Shown here piece after piece: positions 26,922-37,393 of a stretch of 64,000 nucleotides of DNA; the first letter of the stretch is position 1, and each line of letters starts with the position of its first letter. The notes beneath the pieces were generated by a model. The model made no database searches. It worked only from the letters and a program-made list of their open reading frames with translations, and was not told the origin of the DNA. Both the position numbers and the translations under genes were made by a program. Origin of the DNA: Salinivibrio kushneri (GTDB taxonomy: Bacteria; Pseudomonadota; Gammaproteobacteria; Enterobacterales; Vibrionaceae); the NCBI RefSeq assembly GCF_005280275.1, contig NZ_CP040021.1, forward strand, positions 1,575,001-1,639,000, read 5' to 3'.

Positions 26922-28136
26922 CTATCCTTCCAGCACTTTCATCAGCAAATTGCCATCGTACATGGCTTGTTTGACCATCGCTGCGCCAGGCATGGTGGCT
27001 TGGGTATAAAAATAGCTCTCTTCCAACACCAGGTGCTTACTATATAATGGGATGGTTTGGGTCTTTAAACACTCCATAATCGCGGGATAAAGCACGCTCT
27101 TGGCACGATTAAACTCTCCGCCAAAGAGTATTTTTTCTGGATTGAATAAATTCACTACAATCGCGATAGCCGTACCCAGGTGATGCCCCAACTCAGTGAT
27201 CACCTGATGCGCGAGCCCATCGCCTGCCACCGCCGCGTCGCAAATGCCGTCTATGGTTAATGGTTGACCCTGTAACTGGCTCGCGTGCCCCTCATCCAGT
27301 AGCGTCTGTACCTGTTCATACACGGCAGAGAGACTGGCGACCGTCTCAAGGCAACCATAATTACCGCAAAAACAGCGTTTGCCGAAAGGCTTAATCTGGA
27401 TGTGGCCCAACTCGCCCACATTGCCAATACGCCCTTGAAGGACTTTACCCTCGAGTATGATGCCGGCACCGACCCCATTATGAACAGCCACCAACACTGC
27501 ACTATCGGATTCTTTCGCGTTGCCAAATAACTTCTCTGCCAACGCCCACGAGCGCGTATCGTTACCGACAAATACTGGCAGCCCCGTCTCACGGTGTAAC
27601 ACCGGCCCCAGCGGCATATGATCAACCTCAAAGTATGGCATCTGGATCACTGTGCCTTGCGCGCTGTTCACCAATCCAGGGAGCGATACCGCAATACTGG
27701 TCACGCGATCGACCGTCTCTTGGTGGCGTGAGAAAAAGGCTTTTACGTATTCAACCACCGTGGAAAGCAAGGCATCCTGCGCCATGACATCAATTTCATG
27801 GCGTTCTTGAATAAGGATTTCACTACTCAGTGAGTGCAGTGCCATGGTGAGATAACCACGCCCTAGTCGCATGGATAAGAATTGCCAGCCCTCATTGTCC
27901 AGCACCAAGCCGACAGCGGGCCGACCACGCATGCTGGTACCCTGTATTTGTGTTTCTTTGACCAAGTGCGCGTCCATCAACTCTCGAACAATTTTGGTAA
28001 TACTGGCGGGTGCTAATTGACTGCGTTTCGACAGTTCGATCCGAGAAATCGGGGCAAAACGGTCGATTAAATTATAAATCGTCCCCGCATTTTTACGCTT
28101 GATGTGATCAATATGTCCCGGCTGCCCAATAATCAT
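26922..28136 (-). CDS. mlc: ROK-family repressor Mlc
   Basis: A 404-residue glucose-responsive repressor, colinear with E. coli Mlc (406). The helix-turn-helix (about 28-60, SRIELSKRSQLAPASITKIVREL) and the preceding GQPGHIDHIKRKNAG match Mlc more closely than NagC. The ROK domain carries the zinc motif CFCGNYGC and a glycine-rich GNVGELGH segment. In enterics Mlc represses ptsG, manXYZ and related genes and is sequestered by unphosphorylated PtsG. I chose ATG 28136, behind AGGACAAGG, over an upstream start at 28235 that would add 33 residues not found in the family. Confidence 0.9.
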   Translation of the reverse strand: MIIGQPGHIDHIKRKNAGTIYNLIDRFAPISRIELSKRSQLAPASITKIVRELMDAHLVKETQIQGTSMRGRPAVGLVLDNEGWQFLSMRLGRGYLTMALHSLSSEILIQERHEIDVMAQDALLSTVVEYVKAFFSRHQETVDRVTSIAVSLPGLVNSAQGTVIQMPYFEVDHMPLGPVLHRETGLPVFVGNDTRSWALAEKLFGNAKESDSAVLVAVHNGVGAGIILEGKVLQGRIGNVGELGHIQIKPFGKRCFCGNYGCLETVASLSAVYEQVQTLLDEGHASQLQGQPLTIDGICDAAVAGDGLAHQVITELGHHLGTAIAIVVNLFNPEKILFGGEFNRAKSVLYPAIMECLKTQTIPLYSKHLVLEESYFYTQATMPGAAMVKQAMYDGNLLMKVLEG

Positions 28137-28359
28137 GCCTTGTCCTATAACTGCTTGGCTATGGTGATACCCCTGATACCACCTGTCTTCGTGAATTTTT
28201 TTACTTCGCGAACTAATTGTGAAGCAGTAAGCCACTAGCCCGTGATGTGGGTCACTTTAGATCGCTGAAATCGCGCACAAACTCACAAAACCCGCTTAAA
28301 CAGTAACGCTGTTCAACGGCTAATCACGCGTGAAAAAACAAGATCTCAGCCGTATTCAT

Positions 28360-28368
28360 TGGCATAAT
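28360..28368 (+). promoter_or_regulatory. Extended -10 promoter of queE
   Basis: TGGCATAAT is an extended -10 element. It overlaps an ATG at 28367 and so argues that this ATG is not the start; translation should begin at 28400. Confidence 0.45.
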
Positions 28369-28399
28369 GTGGCGCTTTACATCGACCGCTACCAACCAT

Positions 28400-29065
28400 A
28401 TGTACCGAGTTAACGAAATATTTGAAACCATTCAGGGCGAAGGCACGTTTACAGGGGTTCCCTCTGTGTTTGTCCGATTACAAGGCTGCCCTGTTGGTTG
28501 TGCCTGGTGCGATACCAAACAAACTTGGGAAACCGATGAAAAAGATCGGAAAGACAAGATTTTCATCATTGATAAGTCTGAAGACTCTCCCGCTTGGTGC
28601 TGGCTCAGCGCTGATGCGATTACCGCCGATATTCTAAGCCGCTATCACGCGCGTCATATTGTGATTACCGGTGGTGAGCCTTGCCTTTACGATTTAAAAC
28701 CGTTAACCCATGCGCTAGAAGCCGCTGGCTGCCAATGCCAAATAGAAACGAGTGGTACTTATCCGATTGAAGCGTCGGCTAATACCTGGGTCACTGTGTC
28801 TCCGAAAATCAATATGCGAGGGAAGTTGCCAGTGCTCAAAGAGGCAATGGCGCGGGCAAATGAAGTGAAACACCCGGTCGGAACAGAGAAAGATATTGAT
28901 CAGCTTGATGCGCTACTCACCACCTGCCCGCCGCCTGATACGGCGACCATTGCGTTACAGCCCGTGAGTCAAAAAGCGCGCGCGACCCAGCTGTGCATTG
29001 ATACCTGCATTCAGCGAGGCTGGCGGCTATCGATACAAACACATAAGTATCTGGCGATTGCCTGA
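28400..29065 (+). CDS. queE: 7-carboxy-7-deazaguanine synthase
   Basis: A 221-residue radical SAM enzyme that contracts 6-carboxytetrahydropterin to 7-carboxy-7-deazaguanine on the route to queuosine in tRNA. The cluster ligands are C30, C34 and C37 (CPVGCAWC), the CX3CX2C form also in E. coli QueE. VITGGEPC and QIETSGT are further signatures. Family alignment sets the start at 28400 (MYRVNEIFETIQGEG); it has no obvious ribosome-binding site. queD lies just downstream, convergent. Confidence 0.93.
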   Translation: MYRVNEIFETIQGEGTFTGVPSVFVRLQGCPVGCAWCDTKQTWETDEKDRKDKIFIIDKSEDSPAWCWLSADAITADILSRYHARHIVITGGEPCLYDLKPLTHALEAAGCQCQIETSGTYPIEASANTWVTVSPKINMRGKLPVLKEAMARANEVKHPVGTEKDIDQLDALLTTCPPPDTATIALQPVSQKARATQLCIDTCIQRGWRLSIQTHKYLAIA

Positions 29066-29230
29066 GCATCGATGGTAAACACCCCTCTCATCCTGACCGC
29101 ACCGGACGCGCTATACGGCGTTCTAGCGCGACCAAGGTGCCGCACGCTAGCCAAGTATCACACTTGATATGGAGAGCAACGGCCTAGGTCGCCGCCGCTC
29201 AGATCCGTGACTCGTGCAACGCCACGCGCC

Positions 29231-29593
29231 TTAGTCACCGTAATAGGTACAGCCGGCTGTGCAGGTCTCTTTGACCATGACTTTACTGAGTAACGGTAAA
29301 TCTGGCTTAACCTGTTGCCAAATCCACTGTGCGAGTACTTCGCTGGTCGGATTCTCCAGCCCTTCAATCTCATTGAGATAATAATGGTCAAGGCGGTTAT
29401 AGATAGGCTTAAACGCCGCTTTGATTTCCGCGAAATCAATTACCCAGCCTGTGTGAGGATCCACCTCACCTTCTACGTACAAACGCACGATAAAAGAGTG
29501 TCCATGTAGACGACCACACTTGTGTCCCTCAGGGACATTAGGAAGGTGGTGTGCCGCTTCAAAGGTGAACTCTTTAAACAACTCGGTGGTCAT
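29231..29593 (-). CDS. queD: 6-carboxytetrahydropterin synthase
   Basis: A 120-residue PTPS-fold enzyme that converts dihydroneopterin triphosphate to 6-carboxytetrahydropterin, the step before QueE. Zinc ligands are H15 or H16, H30 and H32 (FEAAHH, LHGH), and the catalytic cysteine is C26 (GHKCGR). The length matches E. coli QueD (121). ATG 29593 follows GGAAGAG; the 20 codons upstream are not conserved. Confidence 0.95.
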   Translation of the reverse strand: MTTELFKEFTFEAAHHLPNVPEGHKCGRLHGHSFIVRLYVEGEVDPHTGWVIDFAEIKAAFKPIYNRLDHYYLNEIEGLENPTSEVLAQWIWQQVKPDLPLLSKVMVKETCTAGCTYYGD

Positions 29594-29859
29594 TTTATCT
29601 CTTCCAACAACAATAAGAGGCCGCATGCTACTCAAATTAGCCGGATGACTCAATCGCTTCCTCGCCAGCTAAGCGCAGCTAACATTCCAATCTGGCATTC
29701 AGTCGACAATGCGGACTCGTGTCTCAATAACAGGACGATTTACGTCGATGAAATCACACATTTTATATGGGGACTCCCCCACTCGCGCACTCTGGGTTTA
29801 ACATAGTGGCTACAGGCTATAACTGATAAATCTATAACTTAATAACAAATGGTTGACTC

Positions 29860-31479
29860 ATGCGCATGACCCTTGCGAGCAAAATTCTTCTTGCTCTTTT
29901 TCTTGTTTTCGCTCTGGTGCTCGTCACGTCTTTGGCCTACCAATCTCATCAGCAAAAGGCACTGATGACATCGATTGTTAGTCAGCAAACGCTCGATAAA
30001 GCCTCTAACTATTTTGATAGCCTTAACATGTTGATGTTGACGGGCACCATTAGCCAACGAAATACCTTACGCGAAAAAATGCTTTCTCATGAAGGCATTG
30101 AAGAGGCGCGAGTGATCCGTTCCGACGCGATTACTCGCTTTTTCGGCCCTGGCAATCCCGAGCAGTCACCACAGGATGCGATTGATCAGCGCGCACTAGA
30201 CGGTGAAACCATTGTTGAAACCGTCGACAGCAACGGTGAAAAAGGACTCGTGGTTGCTCTGCCAATGAAAGCCAGTAGCGATTATCGCGGGACTAACTGT
30301 CTGCAGTGCCACGTCGCCGAAGAAGGGACGGTGCTTGGGGTGATTCGCCTGGAATACGATCTCGAGCCGCTTTACGGCACCATAGATAAAGAAATGCTCA
30401 TTACTGCCGGGATCATGGGCAGTATTGCCGTGTTGGGTTTTCTGATCTCATTAACTGTGATCCGCCGTTGGGTGGTGTCTCCGTTGAAGCGGGTCTCTGC
30501 GTTTATGAAACGTACCAGCCATGATAAAAACCTCGCGGAGCGTCTCAATGATACCCGAGGCGATGAAATTGGCGAGCTATGTGATAGCTGTGATCAGTTG
30601 CTTGATAACTTCTCTGCCAGCTTGCAACAAGTTCAGCGCACCTCCGAGACACTGTCAGCCGAGGCCATGAACTTGATTCGCGTCTCTAGCCATACCGACC
30701 AATTAGCGGATAGCCAGCGTCATGAAACCAATGATATGTCATCGGCGATCGATAATGTTCAACAGCATCAACATGATATTCAAAACCGCACCCAAGAGGC
30801 GGCGCAACTGAGTGAGTCAGCCGCCACCAGCGCCAATCAAGGCAGTGACCTTGCCAATGTTGCCGCCAATGATATTCGCAAATTAGTCGAAGATATTAGC
30901 CAGGTACGCAGCCAAATTTTGGATGTGAACCAGCAAAGCCAGCAAGTGACCACCATTTTGGGCGTGATTCGTGAAATTGCCGAACAAACCAACTTGCTCG
31001 CGTTAAATGCCGCTATCGAAGCGGCACGTGCTGGCGAACAAGGCCGAGGTTTTGCGGTCGTCGCCGAAGAAGTGCGTAACCTTGCTAGCCGCAGTCATGA
31101 TGCCACTGGAGAAATCCAGACTATTATCGAGAACCTGTGTGCAGGTAGCGAAGCCTCGGCACAAGCGGTGGAAGCGACCAGTGACAGTGCGAATCAGCGC
31201 GGAGAAACCGTCATGGCGCTCTCTGAGGCGCTAGGCAACATCGCCGATCAAGTCACTACGGTGAATAACAACGCGGACGACATTAGCCAGCAAAGCGAGC
31301 ACCAAGCGCAAATGACCGATGCCCTCCTCTCTCAAGTGGGTCGAATCCAAAGCCACGCGAATGACACCGCCAGCAATGCGAATGAAGTCAAAGCGATTAG
31401 CGCGAATCTTGAGCAACTGGTTGAGCAGTTAGAAGGATTAATTGGCCAATTTAAGCTCTCAGACTCGCCTAAGTCTTGA
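29860..31479 (+). CDS. Methyl-accepting chemotaxis protein with a c-type haem sensor motif
   Basis: A 539-residue chemoreceptor. Membrane helices lie at about residues 8-26 and 182-202. The periplasmic domain between them resembles the DUF3365/Tll0287-like haem-binding sensors and contains one CxxCH motif (C147, C150, H151), where haem c would attach. A HAMP segment (about 203-255) leads into a long cytoplasmic coiled coil with the signalling tip [21 protein letters not shown] (about 373-393). It probably directs movement in response to redox state, oxygen or nitric oxide; that is inference. There is no CheB/CheR docking pentapeptide at the C-terminus. It stands alone, and the ribosome site at ATG 29860 is weak. 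Confidence 0.88.
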   Translation: MRMTLASKILLALFLVFALVLVTSLAYQSHQQKALMTSIVSQQTLDKASNYFDSLNMLMLTGTISQRNTLREKMLSHEGIEEARVIRSDAITRFFGPGNPEQSPQDAIDQRALDGETIVETVDSNGEKGLVVALPMKASSDYRGTNCLQCHVAEEGTVLGVIRLEYDLEPLYGTIDKEMLITAGIMGSIAVLGFLISLTVIRRWVVSPLKRVSAFMKRTSHDKNLAERLNDTRGDEIGELCDSCDQLLDNFSASLQQVQRTSETLSAEAMNLIRVSSHTDQLADSQRHETNDMSSAIDNVQQHQHDIQNRTQEAAQLSESAATSANQGSDLANVAANDIRKLVEDISQVRSQILDVNQQSQQVTTILGVIREIAEQTNLLALNAAIEAARAGEQGRGFAVVAEEVRNLASRSHDATGEIQTIIENLCAGSEASAQAVEATSDSANQRGETVMALSEALGNIADQVTTVNNNADDISQQSEHQAQMTDALLSQVGRIQSHANDTASNANEVKAISANLEQLVEQLEGLIGQFKLSDSPKS

Positions 31480-31582
31480 AGCTATACAGGATACAGGTAA
31501 ACTTGCTAGCCTAACTTGCAAAATCAATGATGCGGTCATCACTGAATGGCCGTATTACCCTAAACGGAGATAGAAGCGAATT

Positions 31583-32983
31583 ATGACATACGCGCCTGTA
31601 GTAGACGTCCTGCGCGGCAAGGCGGCAGTCGACACTGAAGTGACTGTGCGTGGATGGGTCCGGTCACGCCGAGATTCCAAAGCCGGTATTTCTTTCCTTG
31701 CCATTTACGATGGTTCTTGTTTTGACCCTATTCAGGCCGTGGTCCCTAATGAGCTGGATAATTATCAGCAAGACGTTCTTCGCTTGACCGCTGGTTGCTC
31801 GGTCGAAGTCACGGGTAACGTGGTCGAGTCGCCAGGAAAAGGCCAAGCCTATGAGCTGCAAGCCACAGCCGTGAAAGTCGTCGGTTGGGTAGACGACCCT
31901 GATACCTATCCGATGGCGAAAACACGTCATTCTATCGAATACTTGCGTGAAGTGGCCCATTTGCGCCCACGCTCAAACGTGATTGGTGCGGTGGCGCGCG
32001 TTCGCCACACCTTGTCACAAGCGATCCATCGCTTTTTCCATGAGCAAGGCTACTACTGGATGTCTGCGCCATTGATCACCGCCTCAGACTGTGAAGGTGC
32101 TGGCGAGATGTTCCGCGTCTCTAGCTTGGACTTGGCGAATGTGCCCAAAACCGAACAAGGCGACGTCGACTTTGACCAAGACTTTTTCGGCAAAGAAGCC
32201 TTCTTGACTGTATCCGGCCAGCTAAACGCCGAAACCTATGCCTGTGCGTTGAGCAAAGTCTACACCTTCGGCCCAACCTTCCGTGCTGAAAACTCAAACA
32301 CCAGCCGTCACTTGGCGGAGTTTTGGATGGTCGAGCCGGAAGTGGCGTTTGCCGATCTGGATGATTCAGCGGCCCTCGCAGAAGCCATGCTCAAGTACGT
32401 GTTCAAAGCGGTGCTTGAAGAGCGCCAAGACGACATGAAATTCTTTGAGCAACGCATCAACAAAGACGTACTCACACGTCTAGAAAAGTTCGTTAATGCA
32501 GATTTTGCCCAGGTGGATTACACCGATGCGGTCACCATCTTGCAAAACAGCGGCCAAACTTTTGAGTTCCCAGTAGAATGGGGAATCGATTTAGCCTCTG
32601 AGCACGAGCGCTATCTTGCAGAAGAGCACTTTAATGCCCCGGTGGTCGTTAAAAACTACCCGAAAGATATTAAAGCCTTCTACATGCGCATGAACGATGA
32701 CGGCAAAACCGTTGCCGCGATGGACGTGCTAGCACCAGGCATTGGCGAAATTATCGGTGGTTCTCAGCGTGAAGAGCGTCTTGATGTGCTTGACCAACGC
32801 CTAGAAGAAATGGGTCTTGAGAAAGAAGATTTCTGGTGGTACCGCGATCTTCGTCGCTACGGCACTGTCCCTCATTCAGGCTTTGGCTTGGGCTTTGAGC
32901 GTCTCGTTTCCTACGTGACAGGAATGAGCAATATTCGCGATGTGATCCCGTTCCCTCGCTCACCACGCAATGCCAACTTCTAA
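31583..32983 (+). CDS. asnS: Asparaginyl-tRNA synthetase
   Basis: A 466-residue class IIb synthetase, the length of E. coli AsnS. An N-terminal OB-fold (about 15-105, [12 protein letters not shown]) binds the anticodon. The catalytic core has motif 2 ([25 protein letters not shown]) and motif 3 ([10 protein letters not shown]). It charges tRNA-Asn with asparagine. ATG 31583 follows GGAGATAGAAG. aspC lies downstream, in keeping with the frequent asnS-aspC proximity, but each has its own terminator. Confidence 0.98.
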   Translation: MTYAPVVDVLRGKAAVDTEVTVRGWVRSRRDSKAGISFLAIYDGSCFDPIQAVVPNELDNYQQDVLRLTAGCSVEVTGNVVESPGKGQAYELQATAVKVVGWVDDPDTYPMAKTRHSIEYLREVAHLRPRSNVIGAVARVRHTLSQAIHRFFHEQGYYWMSAPLITASDCEGAGEMFRVSSLDLANVPKTEQGDVDFDQDFFGKEAFLTVSGQLNAETYACALSKVYTFGPTFRAENSNTSRHLAEFWMVEPEVAFADLDDSAALAEAMLKYVFKAVLEERQDDMKFFEQRINKDVLTRLEKFVNADFAQVDYTDAVTILQNSGQTFEFPVEWGIDLASEHERYLAEEHFNAPVVVKNYPKDIKAFYMRMNDDGKTVAAMDVLAPGIGEIIGGSQREERLDVLDQRLEEMGLEKEDFWWYRDLRRYGTVPHSGFGLGFERLVSYVTGMSNIRDVIPFPRSPRNANF

Positions 32984-33000
32984 ATAAACTCGCGATTCAA

Positions 33001-33025
33001 AAGGCTGCATATTGCAGCCTTTTTC
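33001..33025 (+). terminator. Intrinsic terminator after asnS
   Basis: AAGGCTGC (33001-33008) pairs with GCAGCCTT (33014-33021) around a 5-base loop and is followed by T residues. Confidence 0.88.
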
Positions 33026-33175
33026 TTGTGTTTTGACTACGTAAGTCGCGCTTTTACAGCATAAACCGATACCGAACGCACAACTGGCCGCTTGTCCTCC
33101 GGTTTCTATTGTTCTCGACAAGTGTTATAAAAAAGCCAGTTTGACTTTCATTCATCATAACCATGGACGACACCA

Positions 33176-34369
33176 ATGTTTGAGAAAATCTCTGCCGCTC
33201 CCGCTGATCCTATTCTAGGACTGACTGAAGAATATAAAGCTGACCCACGTGAAGACAAAATCAATCTCGGGGTGGGCGTCTACAAAAACGAGCACGGTGA
33301 GACACCGGTACTCCCTTCTGTTAAAAAAGCCGAAGCACTACTTCTCGACAGAGAAAACACCAAGTCTTACTTAAGCATTCCCGGCACGGCCGAATATGGC
33401 CTCGCGGTGCAACAACTGCTGTTTGGTGAGCAAGCTGACGTGATCAACGACAAACGCGCACATACCGCACACTCTCCAGGTGGCACCGGCGCCCTTCGTT
33501 TGGCTGGTGAGTTTATTAAACGTCACCTTGGCGAAGTGACGGTATGGATAAGCAACCCAACCTGGGCCAACCACAAAGGCGTGTTTACGGCCGCTGGCCT
33601 CCCTCTTGCTGAGTACAGCTATTATGACGCGGCCAAGAATGATAAAGATTTCGAGGCAATGGTCGCTGATCTTGAAAAGGCAAACGCAGGTGATGTTGTG
33701 CTGCTCCACGGTTGCTGCCATAACCCGACTGGCATCGATCCTACCGAGCAAGAGTGGCAAGCCCTCGCTGAGCTATGTCAGCGTAAAGGCCTATTGCCGA
33801 TGTTCGACTTTGCCTATCAAGGTTTCGCCACTGGTGTCGAAGAAGATGCCGCCGGCTTACGCATTTTTACCAAGGTGTGTCCCGAGCTGCTTATCGCCAG
33901 TTCGTTCTCGAAAAACTTTGGCTTGTACAACGAACGAGTGGGTGCATTCACGCTCGTTGGCCGTAACCAAGAAGAAGCCACCAAGGCCTTTAGTCAGGTG
34001 AAAACCATCGCTCGCGTTATCTACTCTAATCCACCTGCTCATGGTGCCGCCGTCGTCACCACCATCTTGAATGACGCGACGCTCAAAGCGCAGTGGTTGC
34101 AAGAGCTGGCGGACATGCGCGATCGCATCAAAACCATGCGTACCGAGTTTGTCAAAACATTGAAAGCGCAAGGCGTGTCGCGTGACTTTAGCTTTATCGA
34201 GCAGCAAAACGGCATGTTCTCGTTCTCTGGGCTCAATAAAGACCAAGTCAATGCATTAAAAGCTGATCATGGCGTGTATATCGTCGGCTCAGGCCGTTTA
34301 AATGTGGCAGGCATGACGCACACTAACATGGTGCCACTTTGCACTGCCATCGCAAAGGTTTTAGACTAG
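33176..34369 (+). CDS. aspC: Aspartate/aromatic aminotransferase
   Basis: A 397-residue class I PLP aminotransferase that interconverts aspartate and oxaloacetate with 2-oxoglutarate and glutamate. The PLP lysine is K246 ([18 protein letters not shown]). The segments [13 protein letters not shown] and [11 protein letters not shown] are conserved, and the length and N-terminus ([16 protein letters not shown]) match E. coli AspC. Aromatic substrates as in TyrB cannot be excluded. A terminator follows. Confidence 0.95.
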   Translation: MFEKISAAPADPILGLTEEYKADPREDKINLGVGVYKNEHGETPVLPSVKKAEALLLDRENTKSYLSIPGTAEYGLAVQQLLFGEQADVINDKRAHTAHSPGGTGALRLAGEFIKRHLGEVTVWISNPTWANHKGVFTAAGLPLAEYSYYDAAKNDKDFEAMVADLEKANAGDVVLLHGCCHNPTGIDPTEQEWQALAELCQRKGLLPMFDFAYQGFATGVEEDAAGLRIFTKVCPELLIASSFSKNFGLYNERVGAFTLVGRNQEEATKAFSQVKTIARVIYSNPPAHGAAVVTTILNDATLKAQWLQELADMRDRIKTMRTEFVKTLKAQGVSRDFSFIEQQNGMFSFSGLNKDQVNALKADHGVYIVGSGRLNVAGMTHTNMVPLCTAIAKVLD

Positions 34370-34393
34370 GCACCGCTGTCTTAAAACTGAAAC

Positions 34394-34417
34394 AAAGGGC
34401 CGCAAGGCCCTTTTTTT
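34394..34417 (+). terminator. Intrinsic terminator after aspC
   Basis: AAAGGGCC (34394-34401) pairs with GGCCCTTT (34406-34413) around GCAA, followed by T residues to 34417. Confidence 0.9.
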
Positions 34418-34533
34418 ATGGGCTCCGCCCAGAAAGAAACAATTTATTAACACAATTATTAATAAAAATCTCCAGCCACTACACTAATACCAATAAGGCT
34501 TTTAATTGACTGTGACCAAAAAAGATAAAGACT

Positions 34534-36087
34534 ATGAGCAATAATGAAGTTGTATTTGGTGACGATGAGCGCCTCGTCTCGACCACTGATAAGCGCGGGG
34601 TGATTACCTACTGTAATCCTGAGTTTATTCGCATCGCTGGCTACGATGAAGAAGAACTCACAGGTGCGCCTCACAATATTATTCGTCACGCCGATATGCC
34701 CAAAGCGGCATTTGCAGATATGTGGCGCGCCTTAAAAGCCAACCAACCTTGGCGCGGCATAGTTAAAAACCGTTGTAAAAACGGCGATTACTATTGGGTA
34801 GACGCCTATGTCACTCCCATTTATGAGCACGGCCAAGTCACTGGCTATCAGTCCGTCAGGGTGAAGCCTGATCCGGCCGTCAAACATCGCGCCGCACAAG
34901 CTTACCAAGCTCTGTGCCGGGCAGAGAAAAATGGTAAATCGATGAAGCAGTTATCGGTTGCCGATATTCCTGCGGCGTTGAAGTACACATTCATGGGGTT
35001 GGGATTGGTCGCCGCCCCTGTGTCGCTTATTTTCGATAGCGCCATATCGGGCTGGGATATTGCAGGTGCCATTGCGATGCCTTTAGTGCTCGGTACCCTC
35101 TTTCGTGATGAGCTGTTCACCTTGCCTACTCTCGCGCGTGGCATACAGGACAATTACGACAGTATCAGCCGTTATATCTACTCGGGGACCGGGCTTAGCT
35201 CTGTGGTTGATTATAAAGTGAAAATGCTCAACGCCCGCATTCGCACCATTCTTGGGCGCATGCTCGATGCTTCACTGTCACTGAATCAATTTTCAGATGA
35301 GTTGAGCGCATTATCAACACGCGTGTCCGATGCCATCAATAAACAAAGCCATCAGATTTCCTCGATTGCCGGTAACATTGATCATGCCTCTGAATCGGCG
35401 AACAAGGTATCTGATAACGCCCAGCAAAGTGTTGAGCGACTGCAATCAGTCCAGCAGCAAAGCAAAGAAACCGAGGCCTTGTTACAACAAACGGGCGAGC
35501 AGCTAAAAACGCTCTCTCAACAATCGGAAAATTCGCTCACCGCGACGCAACAGCTGTCTGCCACCGCCGAGCGTGTGACCGAGTCAATGAGTGAGATCAG
35601 TGGCATTGCCGAGCAGACGAATTTGCTGGCGCTGAATGCGGCGATTGAAGCGGCACGCGCCGGAGAACAGGGCCGAGGCTTTGCGGTTGTTGCCGATGAA
35701 GTGCGGGCGCTTTCCAGTCGGACGCAAACGGCCACAGAGCAAATTCAGTCATCGATTCAAGAAATGCACGACACCATTTCGCATTGGCAAACCCAAATTC
35801 ACGAAAGCCACGAACAAACGCAAGCGTGTGTTGATACCACGGATCACAGCATTGCGAGCCTACACTCGGTCAGAAATGCCATCGCAGATGTGGTGGGCCG
35901 TACGAATGAAACGCATCACTCTGCCCAAGCGCAATTAGAGAGCTTCACAGCCATTAGCCAAGAGATCCATGATATCGAATCGGTTTCTCAGCAAAACCTC
36001 AACGAGGTTAACGACGTTTCCGAGGCAAGTAGCCAGCTGCGAGATAAAGTGCGCCAGTTCCACGATATTGCTCGGCAATTCGAGTAA
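34534..36087 (+). CDS. Aer-like PAS chemoreceptor
   Basis: A 517-residue chemotaxis transducer of the Aer type. An N-terminal cytoplasmic PAS domain (about 10-112; [29 protein letters not shown]) should bind FAD and report redox or electron-transport state. A hydrophobic hairpin (about 150-190) anchors it without a periplasmic domain. A HAMP-like stretch follows, then the signalling tip [21 protein letters not shown]. coli Aer guides aerotaxis. Vibrios carry several paralogues, so I do not assign the symbol aer. Confidence 0.9.
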   Translation: MSNNEVVFGDDERLVSTTDKRGVITYCNPEFIRIAGYDEEELTGAPHNIIRHADMPKAAFADMWRALKANQPWRGIVKNRCKNGDYYWVDAYVTPIYEHGQVTGYQSVRVKPDPAVKHRAAQAYQALCRAEKNGKSMKQLSVADIPAALKYTFMGLGLVAAPVSLIFDSAISGWDIAGAIAMPLVLGTLFRDELFTLPTLARGIQDNYDSISRYIYSGTGLSSVVDYKVKMLNARIRTILGRMLDASLSLNQFSDELSALSTRVSDAINKQSHQISSIAGNIDHASESANKVSDNAQQSVERLQSVQQQSKETEALLQQTGEQLKTLSQQSENSLTATQQLSATAERVTESMSEISGIAEQTNLLALNAAIEAARAGEQGRGFAVVADEVRALSSRTQTATEQIQSSIQEMHDTISHWQTQIHESHEQTQACVDTTDHSIASLHSVRNAIADVVGRTNETHHSAQAQLESFTAISQEIHDIESVSQQNLNEVNDVSEASSQLRDKVRQFHDIARQFE

Positions 36088-36120
36088 ACTACCAGCGTCT
36101 CCACGTTAGCTGTACTAAAA

Positions 36121-36152
36121 AAGCCCCAACCTGTTTCCAGATCGGGGCTTTT
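36121..36152. terminator. Bidirectional terminator between the Aer-like gene and folE
   Basis: AAGCCCC (36121-36127) pairs with GGGGCTT (36144-36150). A residues precede and T residues follow it, so it can work in both directions for this convergent pair. Confidence 0.82.
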
Positions 36153-36169
36153 CATCTCTATGCTGGCCG

Positions 36170-36823
36170 TTATTGAATGCCGTGCAAAAACTCCGCCCGT
36201 GTTGCGGCGTTCTTTTTGAACAACCCACCCAGTGCGGTGGTGGTTGTCTCACTGTTGGCATCCATCACACCGCGAGATTTGACGCAATAATGTGTCGCTT
36301 CGATACGTACCGCGACGTCCTCGGTTTCTAGTAATGTTTGCAATGCCACCAGTACCTGACGGGTCAGTCGCTCTTGCACTTGTGGCCGTTGGGAGAAGAA
36401 ACGTACGATCCGGTTGATCTTCGACAGGCCGAGTACCTTATTATTGGGGAGATACGCCACCGTCGCTCGGCCATCAATGGTGACCAAATGGTGCTCACAA
36501 GTGCTGGTGACCGAGATGTCTTTGACGCGCACCATCTCGTCGCAACCCATCTTGTTATCAATCATGGTGACTTTGGGAAATTGCGAATAATCCAAGCCTG
36601 AGAAAATCTCATCAACATACATCTTGGCAATGCGAGCCGGTGTCTCGGCCAAGCTATCATCGGTGAGGTCTAAATCGATCGACTGCAGGATTTCACGCAT
36701 GTGAAACTCAATTTTTTCTTTTCGTTCTTCAGAAGACATCGCGGATTTAGCCGTCATTGGGGTTTCAATACCGCGAGCAATCAACGCTTCCTGAACTTTT
36801 TTTGCAGCATCGCTCAATGCCAT
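36170..36823 (-). CDS. folE: GTP cyclohydrolase I
   Basis: A 217-residue enzyme that converts GTP to 7,8-dihydroneopterin triphosphate, the entry to folate and, through QueD, to queuosine. Family motifs are STCEHHL (zinc cysteine and catalytic histidines), [24 protein letters not shown] and HYCVKSRGV (second zinc cysteine). ATG 36823. A sequence resembling the RpoE/ChrR promoter lies at 36862-36889 on its strand. queD and queE are about 7-8 kb away in the same window. Confidence 0.96.
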   Translation of the reverse strand: MALSDAAKKVQEALIARGIETPMTAKSAMSSEERKEKIEFHMREILQSIDLDLTDDSLAETPARIAKMYVDEIFSGLDYSQFPKVTMIDNKMGCDEMVRVKDISVTSTCEHHLVTIDGRATVAYLPNNKVLGLSKINRIVRFFSQRPQVQERLTRQVLVALQTLLETEDVAVRIEATHYCVKSRGVMDANSETTTTALGGLFKKNAATRAEFLHGIQ

Positions 36824-36861
36824 GATGGATTCCTTTTTGGGTCTGCCTAGCCGTTCTTTTA

Positions 36862-36889
36862 CTTACACACTGTGGCCAGTGTCGGATCA
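36862..36889 (-). promoter_or_regulatory. Weaker ECF11-like promoter candidate for folE
   Basis: On the minus strand TGATCC (36889-36884) is followed after 16 bases by TGTAAG (36867-36862), about 39 bases before the folE ATG. It differs from the CGTA pattern by one base. The position is right, but a chance match cannot be excluded. Confidence 0.3.
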
Positions 36890-37253
36890 GTGCTGTCACT
36901 AAATAGAAGCATAACGTTAATATCTAAAAAATACACCTCGTGGATGCTGTGGTTTTACTGTCTGGCGTCTAAGTGGACAAGTGCGCGAGCGAAATTGTCA
37001 AGGAAAGTGAACACATTCGCTAAAAAGTCATATCATTACCTGTCGCGGATCACCTCTCGATGGTGTCGCTTTTTTTCTTATCCCATTCTCTCAGTGAAAC
37101 TCAATTGTCATTTTTTCTTGATAATCTACCCCTACAACTTGCCTCAGTCTTGGATCGCAGGCGAGCCATAATCAGACAGACAAAAATGTGGCTGTCATGC
37201 GCCAGCGATAAAACGAGATTTCAATAATAATAAGACACGCGATGGTATATCTT

Positions 37254-37278
37254 GCCCCCTCTACCGGGGGCTTTTTTT
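37254..37278 (+). terminator. Orphan intrinsic terminator
   Basis: GCCCCC (37254-37259) pairs perfectly with GGGGGC (37266-37271) around TCTACC, followed by seven T residues. The nearest upstream plus-strand coding gene ends more than 1.1 kb away behind its own terminator, so an unrecognised transcript probably ends here. Confidence 0.82.
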
Positions 37279-37393
37279 ATCGCCTAGCAAAAAAGACACT
37301 GGCTTGACATAAACTCACACTTTTATTGGCATACTTGTTACTAACTTGGCTACGCTTGAATTGAAACCCACTGTTAGTGACTAAGGAGTCATT

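Larger units (their letters stand above)
36824..37393. other. Intergenic region with an orphan terminator
   Basis: About 570 bases between folE (leftward) and the HslJ-like gene (rightward). It holds the folE promoter region, no believable protein gene, and an intrinsic terminator at 37254-37278 that follows no visible gene. A small RNA between about 37130 and 37278 is possible. Confidence 0.5.

Noticed and set aside
28236-28399. preQ1 riboswitch before queE
   Set aside because: No sequence resembling the conserved preQ1 pseudoknot; only a promoter is visible.
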